DNA from: Bacillus sp. PK3_68
GTDB taxonomy: Bacteria; Bacillota; Bacilli; Bacillales; Domibacillaceae
Reading direction: 5' to 3'
Assembly: GCF_003600835.1 (NCBI RefSeq)
Contig: NZ_NQYC01000001.1
Span: 2,712,501 to 2,765,000, forward strand
Length of the DNA: 52,500 bases
The position numbers and the translations under genes were made by a program. Of the stretch, positions 32,945-41,446 are shown piece by piece (within the stretch, counting starts at the first letter, position 1; each line of letters opens with the position of its first letter). Below the pieces are notes generated by a model. The model saw only the letters and a list, made by a program, of their open reading frames with translations, was not told where the DNA came from and made no database searches.

Positions 32945-33343
32945 ATGAGCGGTGTAAACAAACGGAAAGTAACTGCCTTGAAAAACGCCTTTGTCTTCAG
33001 CCGTGCGAGAAAAGATATGTTTTTAGCGAGACATAAAACAAAGCTGTACAGAAGGCTAGGTGCTTTCGTAGTTGTGGCCCTTATTCTTTCTGTCGGTTTG
33101 GGATCAACTCTTTTTTCACGAACGGCCCATCTTGAAGAACAAAAGCTTGAAAAGAAAAAAGCTGAGGCAGCTCTTGTAGAATTGAAGCAGCAACAAAAGC
33201 AGTATGAAGAAGAATTGAAGAGATTGGAAGACGATGAATATATCGCAGAGCTCGCCAGGAAAAAGTATTTTTTATCGGATGATGGAGAGATTATATTTAA
33301 TATTCCTGAGTCAAGTGAAAGCAAAGGGAAAAGTAAAGAATAA
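32945..33343 (+). CDS. divIC: Cell division protein DivIC
   Basis: DivIC (FtsB-like) partners FtsL and DivIB in the divisome. The 132-residue single-pass protein has a short cytoplasmic N-terminus, a transmembrane segment (about 37-57), a coiled coil (about 60-98) and an extracytoplasmic tail with YFLSDDGEIIF. ATG 32945 follows GGGAGGAAGG. 16 bases after yabQ. Confidence 0.95.
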   Translation: MSGVNKRKVTALKNAFVFSRARKDMFLARHKTKLYRRLGAFVVVALILSVGLGSTLFSRTAHLEEQKLEKKKAEAALVELKQQQKQYEEELKRLEDDEYIAELARKKYFLSDDGEIIFNIPESSESKGKSKE

Positions 33344-33354
33344 GAAGGGGTATA

Positions 33355-33382
33355 TTGACACCTCTTTTTTTCGTAATATAAT
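33355..33382 (+). promoter_or_regulatory. Sigma-A promoter of yabR
   Basis: TTGACA (33355-33360), 16-base spacer and TATAAT (33377-33382) form a strong promoter 43 bases before yabR. Confidence 0.78.
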
Positions 33383-33425
33383 AAAGGGTAAAGTTTGATC
33401 ATTTCTAAGGAGGAACATTTTTTTT

Positions 33426-33869
33426 ATGTCAATCGAAGTAGGCAGCAAGTTACAAGGTAAAGTGACAGGGATCACTAAATTCGGAGCGTTTGTTGAACTG
33501 CCAGAAGGCTCAACTGGATTAGTACACATTAGTGAAGTTGCAGACAATTATGTAAAAGACATCAATGATCACCTAAAGGTTGGTGATGAAGTAGAAGTAA
33601 AAGTCATTAATGTGGAAAGTGATGGAAAGATCGGTTTGTCCATCCGCAAGGCGAAAGACCAGCCGCAGCAACAGCAGTCCTATCGTCCCCGTCCAAGAAA
33701 TAATGATTACCGCTCTAAAGGTCCAAGAGGAGGAGGAGGCTATTCGACTCCGAAAGAAAACTTTGAACAAAAAATGGCCCGCTTTCTCAAGGAAAGTGAA
33801 GATCGTCTGTCTACCTTGAAACGCCAAACAGAATCGCGCCGTGGCGGTAGAGGAGCGAAACGGGGTTAA
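33426..33869 (+). CDS. yabR: S1 RNA-binding-domain protein YabR
   Basis: The 147-residue protein begins with an S1 domain (residues 1-75: VGSKLQGKVTGITKFGAFVELPEG, GLVHISEVADNYVKD), then a low-complexity Gln/Arg/Gly linker and a short helix, ending in RRGGRGAKRG. It resembles B. subtilis YabR and general stress protein 13. It likely binds RNA, but no specific role is known. ATG 33426 follows AAGGAGG. Confidence 0.92.
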   Translation: MSIEVGSKLQGKVTGITKFGAFVELPEGSTGLVHISEVADNYVKDINDHLKVGDEVEVKVINVESDGKIGLSIRKAKDQPQQQQSYRPRPRNNDYRSKGPRGGGGYSTPKENFEQKMARFLKESEDRLSTLKRQTESRRGGRGAKRG

Positions 33870-33922
33870 TTGCTGTCTATTTAACTATAACTATGAACTG
33901 ATCGGAAACGTTCAGCAGCTAA

Positions 33923-33968
33923 AAAAAACAGCCTTGCAAGATATCATAAATCTTGCAAGGCTGTTTTT
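33923..33968. terminator. Bidirectional terminator between yabR and the VOC gene
   Basis: AACAGCCTTGCAAGA (33927-33941) and TCTTGCAAGGCTGTT (33951-33965) are exact complements. A run precedes and T run follows, so it works on both strands. The VOC stop lies just at its right end. Confidence 0.92.
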
Positions 33969-34378
33969 TATTGATTGGGGCAATCTAGTTGCCAAACTAT
34001 GCCGAATTTGTCTTGAAGTTTTGCGTAAGTAGAGCCCCAAAATGTAGTCTGTAATTCCATATGAATAGTTCCCTCTTGTTGCAGCTTCCCGTATACAGAT
34101 TGGATCTCTTCTTTGCTTTCAAAGGTCAGGGCAAGGGAAATTTGATTTCCTGTCTTTATCTCTTGTCCGGGAAACGTGTCTGAAACCATAAGGAGGAAAT
34201 GTCCCTTTGCCAAACGGGCATGCATAATACGGTTGGCTGCTTCGGGAGGAGTGGGATAATCGGCTTCGCCAAATGTCTGAAGTCCTTGTATCTCAGCTTG
34301 AAAAGCCTCGGCATAAAAATTCAGTGCTTCTTTTGCATTTCCATTAAAAGTTAGATAAGGTGTAGTTTGTCCTTTCAC
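33968..34378 (-). CDS. VOC-fold (glyoxalase/PhnB-like) protein
   Basis: This 136-residue protein belongs to the PhnB-like branch of the vicinal-oxygen-chelate superfamily, annotated often as glyoxalase-related. TPYLTFNGNAKEALNFYAEAFQAEI at the start and FGIVWQL near the end are typical. The first-position metal residue of many VOC enzymes is not obvious, so activity cannot be assigned. GTG at 34378 follows GGGGGATC on the reverse strand. It is not found here in B. subtilis, is transcribed against its neighbours, and has its own terminator; it may be an insertion. Confidence 0.85.
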   Translation of the reverse strand: MKGQTTPYLTFNGNAKEALNFYAEAFQAEIQGLQTFGEADYPTPPEAANRIMHARLAKGHFLLMVSDTFPGQEIKTGNQISLALTFESKEEIQSVYGKLQQEGTIHMELQTTFWGSTYAKLQDKFGIVWQLDCPNQ

Positions 34379-34464
34379 ATCGATCCCCCTTTTTTATCAA
34401 TATTGAAACTATGGCTGTACGATGGCTGGCTGTCAATGCTAAATGGTAGGTAGAAAAACAATAT

Positions 34465-34518
34465 AAAAAACCAGATTTTCAACAGACCGCTTGGATCTGT
34501 GAAAACCTGGTTTTTTTG
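34465..34518. terminator. Bidirectional terminator between the VOC gene and tRNA-Glu
   Basis: AAAAAACCAGATTTTC (from 34465) and GAAAACCTGGTTTTTTT pair with one mismatch around an ACAGA-TCTGT inner stem. It lies 5 bases beyond the tRNA-Glu 3' end and would terminate the reverse-strand tRNA transcript. Confidence 0.88.
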
Positions 34519-34522
34519 CCGA

Positions 34523-34594
34523 TGACCCGTACGGGATTCGAACCCGTGTTACCGCCGTGAAAGGGCGGTGTCTTAACCGCTTGACCAACGGGCC
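34523..34594 (-). tRNA. tRNA-Glu (anticodon TTC)
   Basis: On the reverse strand the sequence starts GGCCCGTTGGTCAAGC and ends ACGGGTCA: a 72-base cloverleaf. The anticodon loop is CTTTCAC, and the T loop GGTTCGAATCC. No CCA is encoded. It follows tRNA-Met by 190 bases on the same strand. Confidence 0.96.
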
Positions 34595-34784
34595 TTTATA
34601 ATTAGTGATTCATTCATACTGCTAATAGATTTTGACTGCCTATTCCTTTGCAGAATACCAAAGCTATTCTCTAAAAGGTTCCTGTTGTATTCAAGTTTCA
34701 TAGAGAGCAAAGTGAGTAGGGATTGCCAAAGAACGTGGCAATTAGTCTGCATTCCTTTAGAAACGACTGCTTTCGCTTTTTTAG

Positions 34785-34858
34785 TAGCGGCGGAGGGGAT
34801 CGAACCCCCGACCTCACGGGTATGAACCGTACGCTCTAGCCAGCTGAGCTACACCGCC
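34785..34858 (-). tRNA. tRNA-Met (anticodon CAT)
   Basis: On the reverse strand it starts GGCGGTGTAGCTCAGCTGG and ends CCTCCGCCGCTA, 74 bases. The anticodon loop is GTTCATAC-like with CAT; it matches Bacillus elongator tRNA-Met, not initiator. No CCA is encoded. A strong promoter lies upstream at 34889-34917. The 190 bases before tRNA-Glu hold nothing recognisable. Confidence 0.94.
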
Positions 34859-34888
34859 ATGGGAAGTGAAAATTCAAGCACAATGACT

Positions 34889-34917
34889 ATAATACTTAGG
34901 TTATAAGCTGTTGTCAA
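34889..34917 (-). promoter_or_regulatory. Promoter of the tRNA-Met/tRNA-Glu unit
   Basis: On the reverse strand TTGACA (34912-34917) and TATTAT (34889-34894) are separated by 17 bases, 30 bases before tRNA-Met. It is divergent from the spoIIE promoter. Confidence 0.8.
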
Positions 34918-34957
34918 TTAGTTTTTTTAGGGTTTATAAAAAAAGTGACTGTTCCTG

Positions 34958-35023
34958 TTGTCGAACGGTTTTTAGACAAGCCTTCTCTTTTTGACAAACT
35001 TTGAAAGGGTGGTTTTGTATAAT
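34958..35023 (+). promoter_or_regulatory. Spo0A-controlled spoIIE promoter
   Basis: TTGACA (34991-34996) and TATAAT (35018-35023) are perfect hexamers but 21 bases apart, too far for ordinary sigma-A initiation. Upstream lies a perfect Spo0A box TGTCGAA (34959-34965), and TTTGACAAA at the -35 is a reversed TGTCAAA box. B. subtilis spoIIE has the same 21-base spacing and needs Spo0A~P. The match predicts the same control. Confidence 0.85.
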
Positions 35024-35056
35024 GGCAGCAAAGAAACGTGGATGGGAGTTGTTAAT

Positions 35057-37552
35057 ATGGAGAAAGCGGAAAGAAGTTTGGCAGAGCCGGTCAATCATGT
35101 GGGATTGGAAGAAACAAAAGTGGAAGTGTTCAAGGGGCTTAAACAGTTTCTTACCCATTTGCAAGTGCTGTTGCTTGAAAAAGGGTTTATTTTGCTGCTC
35201 ATTGGATTTTTGTTAGGCCGGGCATTGATACTGTCTCATTTAACGCCGTTTGGCCTGCCTTTTTTCGCTGCTGCTTTTATGCTAAGGCGTGATTGTGCGC
35301 CACTTGCTCTAATCGGTTTGCTTGCAGGGTCTTTAACCTTGTCCATTGAGCAAATGAGCTATTCCTTTTTTACAATTGCCGTGTTTCTCGTCGTCTACCG
35401 ACTGCTAAAGAATTTTCATAAGGAAGATGCCGTATCACTGCCATTCTTTGTTTTCTTTACAGTCATGGCAGTAAAATCGGGATTTTCCTATTTTCAAAGC
35501 GGTCAGCAATTTGCACCCTATGATCTGTTAATGGCCGCGATTGAATCCTCATTAGCCTTTGTGCTTACACTTATCTTTATGCAGAGCATTCCCTTTTTAT
35601 CACTCAAAAAACGGATAAAAGCGTTAAAGACTGAAGAGATTGTCAGCTTAATCATTATGCTTGCTTCCATTACATCGGGCACGATCGGCTGGTCGGTTTA
35701 TGGTTTATCAATTGAACATATCTTCTCCAGATACTTGGTCTTAATTTTTTCTTTTATCTCTGGGGCGGCTGTTGGTTCCACTGTTGGTGTTGTCACTGGG
35801 TTAATATTTAGTCTTGCGAGTGTGTCCAGCTTCTTTCAGATGAGCTTGCTTGCTTTTGCTGGTTTACTTGGCGGATTATTAAAAGAGTGGCGAAAAGCAG
35901 GAGCGGCAGGCGGGCTGATTATCGCTACCTTGCTTGCTGGAATGTATGGAGAACAAGGGGTACCGCTCATGCAAACCTTATATGAATCCCTAGCAGCAGT
36001 AGCCCTTTTATTCTTAACGCCTAAAATCTTTACCGACCAGTTGGCTAAGCTCATACCCGGCACTGTAGAGCATTCAAATGAGCAGCAACAATATTTACGG
36101 AAGATGAGAGATGTGACAGCCAATAGAGTAGAACAATTTTCTGAAGTGTTCCAAGCACTATCAAAAAGCTTTTCCCAATATAACATTGAAGCACTGGATA
36201 ATTACGAAGAGCGGGAACTAGACATGTTTTTAAGTCATGTTACTGAAAAAACATGTCAAACATGCTTTAAAAAAGAACAGTGCTGGACGAAAAACTTTCA
36301 TCAAACCTACCATCTAATGAAAGATGTGCTTTATGAATTAGATGAGGGACAAGCAGGGTTAAGTCAAAGATTGTCGAGGGAGTTGGATACCCACTGCTTC
36401 CGCCCGGCGAGGGTAGAGGAAGCTATTAAACAGCAATTAACATACTACCAAGCAAACCAAAAGTTAAAAAAACAGGTGCAGGATAGCCGGAAGCTGGTGG
36501 CAGAGCAGCTGCGAGGCGTTTCTGAGGTAATGAGTGACTTTGCTGAAGAAATTCAGAGAGAACGGGAAAATCACTATAATCAGGAAGAGCAGATATTAGA
36601 AGCGATTGAAGCATTCGGTTTGGAGATTGACTATGTAGATATATACAGTTTGCAAAAAAGCAACGTTGACATTGAAATGAGTATTCCTTTTATTTATAAC
36701 AGTCACGGGGAATGTCAGAAGATTATAGCTCCTATGCTTTCTGATATTTTAGGTGATAACGTGATTGTTCATAAGGAAGAATGTGAGGGAGGCCCTGCAG
36801 GTGTTTGTCATGTGATCTTTCGCTCTGCTAAAGCGTTTGCTGTTACAACAGGAGCGGCACATGCTGCTAAAGGCGGTGGATTAGTGTCAGGAGACAGTTA
36901 CTCTACGATTGAGTTGGGGGCAGGAAAGTATGCCGTAGCGATTAGTGATGGGATGGGAAATGGAGAAAGGGCTCATTATGAAAGCCATGAAACTCTTCGC
37001 CTGCTACAGCAAATTTTAAAGTCAGGCATTGAAGAAAAAGTCGCCATTAAATCTGTTAACTCTATTCTTTCTTTGCGAACGACAGACGAGATCTTCTCGA
37101 CTCTTGATCTGGTCATTATTGATTTGCAGGATGCGGTAGCAAACTTTTTGAAAGTGGGCTCGACACCAAGCTTTATTAAACGAGGCAGCAAAATAATGAA
37201 AATTGAAGCAAGCAACTTACCGATCGGTATTTTACAGGAATTTGAAGTGGATGTAGTGAGTGAACAATTGAAATCGGGCGATTTAATTATCATGATGAGT
37301 GACGGGATTTTTGAAGGCCCAAAGAATGTCGAGAACAAGGATCTTTGGATGAAAAGGAAAATACAGGAAATGGAAACAGAGGACCCACAAACGATTGCTG
37401 ATTTACTTATTGAGGAAGTCATAAGAACAAGATCAGGAGAAATTGAAGATGATATGACAGTTGTAGTGGCCAAGGTAGAACACAACCTACCAAAGTGGAC
37501 ATCTATTCCAATGCAATTCGGTTTTTCAAAAAAGAAAAAGAAAATTTCTTAA
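35057..37552 (+). CDS. spoIIE: Stage II sporulation protein E (PP2C phosphatase)
   Basis: SpoIIE dephosphorylates SpoIIAA-P to activate sigma-F in the forespore and helps place the polar septum with FtsZ. The 831-residue protein has a cytoplasmic N-terminus, about ten membrane segments (about 35-310), a coiled FtsZ-interacting middle and a PP2C-type domain (about 595-800) with GDSYSTIELGAGKYAVAISDGMG and the MMSDGIFEG and EDDMTVVV metal sites. ATG 35057 with GATGGGAG gives the start MEKAER, as in B. subtilis. Confidence 0.97.
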   Translation: MEKAERSLAEPVNHVGLEETKVEVFKGLKQFLTHLQVLLLEKGFILLLIGFLLGRALILSHLTPFGLPFFAAAFMLRRDCAPLALIGLLAGSLTLSIEQMSYSFFTIAVFLVVYRLLKNFHKEDAVSLPFFVFFTVMAVKSGFSYFQSGQQFAPYDLLMAAIESSLAFVLTLIFMQSIPFLSLKKRIKALKTEEIVSLIIMLASITSGTIGWSVYGLSIEHIFSRYLVLIFSFISGAAVGSTVGVVTGLIFSLASVSSFFQMSLLAFAGLLGGLLKEWRKAGAAGGLIIATLLAGMYGEQGVPLMQTLYESLAAVALLFLTPKIFTDQLAKLIPGTVEHSNEQQQYLRKMRDVTANRVEQFSEVFQALSKSFSQYNIEALDNYEERELDMFLSHVTEKTCQTCFKKEQCWTKNFHQTYHLMKDVLYELDEGQAGLSQRLSRELDTHCFRPARVEEAIKQQLTYYQANQKLKKQVQDSRKLVAEQLRGVSEVMSDFAEEIQRERENHYNQEEQILEAIEAFGLEIDYVDIYSLQKSNVDIEMSIPFIYNSHGECQKIIAPMLSDILGDNVIVHKEECEGGPAGVCHVIFRSAKAFAVTTGAAHAAKGGGLVSGDSYSTIELGAGKYAVAISDGMGNGERAHYESHETLRLLQQILKSGIEEKVAIKSVNSILSLRTTDEIFSTLDLVIIDLQDAVANFLKVGSTPSFIKRGSKIMKIEASNLPIGILQEFEVDVVSEQLKSGDLIIMMSDGIFEGPKNVENKDLWMKRKIQEMETEDPQTIADLLIEEVIRTRSGEIEDDMTVVVAKVEHNLPKWTSIPMQFGFSKKKKKIS

Positions 37553-37637
37553 AGCACTGAATTTATTTACAGAGAAGTATAAATTCCCCTCTTTCTGGCG
37601 AGGCTGAGGATAACTCGTAAAGGTTGGAGGGGTTACC

Positions 37638-38372
37638 ATGAAACAAGGGACGATTAAGCAAATCTTACTGCTGACAGACGGCTGCTCGAATCACGGGGAA
37701 GATCCAGTTGCTATGGCTGCTCTCGCCCGGGAGCAGGGAATTACAGTTAATGTTATTGGAATTATAGATGATCATGCTACGGATCAGCGGGGACTTCAGG
37801 AAATTGATCAAATTGCTCTTTCGGGAGGAGGGATTAGCCAAACTGTTTGCACGAAGCAGCTTTCCCATACTGTTCAAATGGTCACGAGACAAGCGATGAC
37901 CCAAACACTTCAAGGGGTGGTAAATGAACAATTAAAGAAGATCTTGCATAAGGAAACAGCGATGGAGGCTTTGCCGCCAGAAACTCGCGGTGAGGTAATG
38001 GAAGTAGTAGATGAGCTTGGAGAAACTGCTAACTTGGAGGTGTTAGTCTTAGTTGATACAAGTGCAAGTATGAAGAGCAAGCTTCCAACCGTGAAGGAGG
38101 CGCTCCTTGATTTATCGCTGAGTATGAACGCAAGAATGGGAAGCAGTCTCTTTTCCTTGTTTATATTTCCTGGGAAAAGAAAAGATACGGAGCAGCTGCT
38201 TGACTGGACACCAAAGCTTGAATCCTTAACATCGATGTTTTCAAAGCTGTCCCCTGGCGGTTTAACACCAACTGGCCCTGCTATTCGCGAAGCTATTTCC
38301 CGCTTTAAAACAAAACGAAGCCGGAAAGGCTGGTTATCAGATGGCGATGAATACATCGAAAAATCAGTTTAA
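37638..38372 (+). CDS. yabS: VWA-domain protein YabS
   Basis: The 244-residue protein carries a von Willebrand A-type domain in its second half: the MIDAS-like LVDTSASMKSK and the later TGPAI. The N-terminal half also has LLTDGCSNHGEDP, typical of the family. It probably mediates protein contacts in sporulation, but its role is unknown. ATG 37638 follows GGAGGGG. It overlaps yabT by about 30 bases, and both are sporulation genes in B. subtilis. Confidence 0.9.
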   Translation: MKQGTIKQILLLTDGCSNHGEDPVAMAALAREQGITVNVIGIIDDHATDQRGLQEIDQIALSGGGISQTVCTKQLSHTVQMVTRQAMTQTLQGVVNEQLKKILHKETAMEALPPETRGEVMEVVDELGETANLEVLVLVDTSASMKSKLPTVKEALLDLSLSMNARMGSSLFSLFIFPGKRKDTEQLLDWTPKLESLTSMFSKLSPGGLTPTGPAIREAISRFKTKRSRKGWLSDGDEYIEKSV

Positions 38373-39308
38373 TATTCGCCGGGGAGCCGTCATACATGGT
38401 AAATGGCACAAGCAAGCCTATCTGGTGGAGCGAACGCTCGGCCAGGGAGCTACCGGTACAGTTTATTTAGTGAACGGAATGGATGGAGCAGCAGCGTTAA
38501 AGTTCAGTAATCCATTATCGATCACGGCTGAAATGAACGTTTTGAAGGCGTTTGCTAAGGTCCAGGGGTCTTCCCTTGGGCCTTCTTTATTAGATGCAGA
38601 TGATTGGGAGAACAGTTATGGTGTGCACCCTTTTTATGTCATGGAATATATACAGGGGCCAACCCTTTCTGCTTTTATCCAGGCAAGAGGATCATCATGG
38701 ATTGGTGTTTTGCTGTTACAGCTGCTGGAAAACTTACAGGCACTTCATGAAGCTGGCTGGATTTTCGGGGATATTAAACCGGATAATTTGATTGTGTCAG
38801 GACCGCCATATGCGCTCCGCTGCGTTGACGTTGGCGGGACGACTAAAATGGGGCGGGCTGTTAAAGAGTATACAGAGTTTTTTGATAGAGGCTATTGGCG
38901 TGCTGGTTCAAGAAAAGCAGAGCCCTCCTACGATTTATTTGCTACTGCAATGGTAGCGATTAATCTTGTTTACCCTGAAAGATTTTCCCGGAATGAAGAG
39001 GGCATAAAACAATTGGAAGCTAAAGTCAGACAAAAAAAGAATTGCAAGCTATCGCGCCGGTATTAATTAAAGCCCTGCAGGGAAGGTATTCTGCAGCCCA
39101 GGCTATGCGTAAAGAGCTGCTGGCTGCTTTAAGCTATGAAAAGAAAAAAAGCGAGCAAGGTCACATGCGATCTGCTGTCCGCAAAACCAGCGGAAGGGTT
39201 TCGCTTAAACAAAAGAAAAGGAAAGAGCGTGGGCTGTATACACTGACTGTTGTCTTGTTTGTCGCAGTTATCTATGTTTTATACGTACTGACGGAACTGC
39301 TCATTTAA
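38341..39308 (+). pseudogene. yabT: Serine/threonine kinase YabT, frameshifted
   Basis: YabT is a Hanks-type kinase with a C-terminal membrane anchor, made in the forespore; it phosphorylates RecA and others. The kinase part shows LGQGATGTVYLV, GWIFGDIKPDNLIV (degenerate HRD) and CVDVGGTT (in place of DFG), as in YabT. The frame breaks in the A7 run at 39032-39038: as written it ends KNCKLSRRY at 39066, while another frame gives KKELQAIAPVLIKALQGRY and a C-terminal TM helix to 39308. One extra A restores about 322 residues. Start may be ATG 38341 or 38347. Confidence 0.86.
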
Positions 39309-39385
39309 ACATTCGTCTTTTCTTTTTGTTTGTTTTCTTTAGAAAGTGTTAATATAGTCAGTAAAAAGAGCAGGAAGAGGAACAA

Positions 39386-40765
39386 ATGCTGGCATATGAA
39401 GAGAACGTCAAACAATTTATTACTCGTCATCGGTTAATCAGCAAGGGCGACAGAATTGCTGTCGGCATATCAGGAGGGCCAGATTCATTATCGATGCTTT
39501 CGTATTTGGAAAGCAGACGTAAAAAGTTAAATATCCAAGTATTCGCTCTTCATCTGGATCATATGTTCAGAGGAGAAGAGTCTTATGAGGAGCTAAAGTT
39601 TGTTGAGCAATTCTGCAAGGATAAAGACATTCCTTTTTATGCGGAAAGGATCAATATTGGACAGGAAATGAAAGAAACAGGTGGAGGATTACAGGAAGTA
39701 TCACGCCGGGTACGCTACGAATTTTTTGAAAGGGGAATGAGAAAGTTTGCTGCTAACAAATTAGCGCTTGCCCATCACGGTGATGATCAGATAGAAACGG
39801 TTCTGATGCAGCTCGTGAAGGGAACTAGCAATCGCACAGGCATCCCTATTCGAAGAGCGCTAGGAGAAGGAGAAATTATTCGTCCACTTCTTTATGTGAA
39901 TAAAGAAATGATTGAGGAATACTGCCTGCATTATCAACTTAACCCGCGCCGAGATCCGAGCAATGAAAAGCCTGTGTATACCCGCAATCGGTTTCGTCTT
40001 GAACTGCTTCCTTTTTTAAAGGAAGAAAATCGAAAAGTTCATGAGCATTTTCAAAGATTTAGTGAAGAGTTGAATGAAGACAACAGAATGTTGGAAGAAT
40101 TAACAAAGGAGAAACTAAAGAATATATGGCAAAAGAATGACAGTAATTGCTCCTTGGAAATTGAGGGCTTTCTGATGATGCCTTTGCCTTTACAAAAAAG
40201 AGCGATTCATCTAATATTAAACTATCTTTATAAAGGAAAAAAGCCCTTCTCCTTCATACATATTCAACAGATTTTACAGCTTTTAAAGGAAGACAAATCC
40301 TCATGGAAATTGGACTTGCCGCATGGGCTGAAAGTCTGCCGGGAATATCAAGTGTGTGTCTTTGGATTTAACACTTCTGAAAAAAGGGAATATGTGTTTA
40401 AACTGACTTATGAAAACAAGGTTTCCTGGCCATATGGAGGTCAATTTATACTGACTGACAACATTCCCAAAGTAACGGGCGAATATGAGTATATGATTCT
40501 TGATGAGAAGGTCAAACTTCCACTTTATATCCGTACAAGGAAACAAGGCGACAAAATTCAGCCAAAGGGCATGAACGGTTCAAAAAAATTGAAAGACCTG
40601 TTTATTGATGAGAAAGTGGTCCTTGCAAGGCGCGATCAATGGCCAATTGTGACAGACAGCGAGGGGAAACTGCTCTGGGTGCCCGGATTAAAGAAGTCTA
40701 GGCATGAAAAAGCCGACTCCACTGGTAACCATTTAATATTAATTTATATACGCAATCACTTCTAG
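39386..40765 (+). CDS. tilS: tRNA(Ile)-lysidine synthase
   Basis: TilS converts C34 of tRNA-Ile(CAU) to lysidine, allowing AUA reading. The 459-residue protein has the N-type PP-loop SGGPDS (29-34), HLDHMFRGEES, and the C-terminal domain with IRTRKQGDKIQPKGMNGSKKLKDLFID. ATG 39386 follows AGGAAGAGG. It is 12 bases from hprT, the same coupling as in B. subtilis. Confidence 0.96.
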   Translation: MLAYEENVKQFITRHRLISKGDRIAVGISGGPDSLSMLSYLESRRKKLNIQVFALHLDHMFRGEESYEELKFVEQFCKDKDIPFYAERINIGQEMKETGGGLQEVSRRVRYEFFERGMRKFAANKLALAHHGDDQIETVLMQLVKGTSNRTGIPIRRALGEGEIIRPLLYVNKEMIEEYCLHYQLNPRRDPSNEKPVYTRNRFRLELLPFLKEENRKVHEHFQRFSEELNEDNRMLEELTKEKLKNIWQKNDSNCSLEIEGFLMMPLPLQKRAIHLILNYLYKGKKPFSFIHIQQILQLLKEDKSSWKLDLPHGLKVCREYQVCVFGFNTSEKREYVFKLTYENKVSWPYGGQFILTDNIPKVTGEYEYMILDEKVKLPLYIRTRKQGDKIQPKGMNGSKKLKDLFIDEKVVLARRDQWPIVTDSEGKLLWVPGLKKSRHEKADSTGNHLILIYIRNHF

Positions 40766-40777
40766 GAGGCTAACAAA

Positions 40778-41332
40778 TTGCTAAATCAGGATATTGAGAA
40801 AGTACTCATTACCGAGGAAGAAATTCAAGAGAAAGTTAAGGAGCTCGGTCTTGAACTTACAGAAGAGTATAAAGACAAGTTTCCCCTCGTTATTGGAGTT
40901 TTAAAAGGAGCCATGCCTTTCATGTCTGATTTAATTAAGCGCATGGATACTTATTTAGAAATGGATTTCATGGATGTTTCCAGCTATGGCCGTTCGACAA
41001 CTTCATCAGGGGAAGTCAAGATTGTTAAGGATTTGGATACATCAGTGGAAGGCAGGGACATACTCATTATTGAGGATATTATCGATAGCGGTTTAACGCT
41101 GAGCTATCTAGTGGAGCTTTTCCGATATAGAAAAGCAAAATCCATTAAGATTGTAACGCTTTTAGATAAGCCAACGGGCAGAAAGGCGAAAATTAAAGCC
41201 GACATGGTCGGGTTTAAAGTGCCTGATGAATTCGTTGTCGGTTATGGCCTTGACTTTGCAGAAAAATATCGGAACCTTCCTTACATCGGCGTTTTGAAAC
41301 CAAAAATATATACAGAAGCGGATAACGATTAA
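40778..41332 (+). CDS. hprT: Hypoxanthine-guanine phosphoribosyltransferase
   Basis: HprT salvages hypoxanthine and guanine with PRPP. The 184-residue protein has the PRPP motif [15 protein letters not shown] (94-108) and the conserved [13 protein letters not shown] flexible loop. TTG at 40778 follows AGGAGG. It lies between tilS and ftsH; in B. subtilis TilS and HprT regulate ftsH. Confidence 0.96.
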   Translation: MLNQDIEKVLITEEEIQEKVKELGLELTEEYKDKFPLVIGVLKGAMPFMSDLIKRMDTYLEMDFMDVSSYGRSTTSSGEVKIVKDLDTSVEGRDILIIEDIIDSGLTLSYLVELFRYRKAKSIKIVTLLDKPTGRKAKIKADMVGFKVPDEFVVGYGLDFAEKYRNLPYIGVLKPKIYTEADND

Positions 41333-41446
41333 GAAAGGTTGATCAGCATATATGAATAGGCCGATCCGCATGTCAAATAGTTGTAATGCCAAGATTTTCT
41401 ATGATAGTATTGAATACAGTATTTTTACCGTGGGAGGAGGTAAGGG

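Noticed and set aside
37553-37637. Terminator after spoIIE
   Set aside because: No stem with T run could be made; the gap is left without a call.
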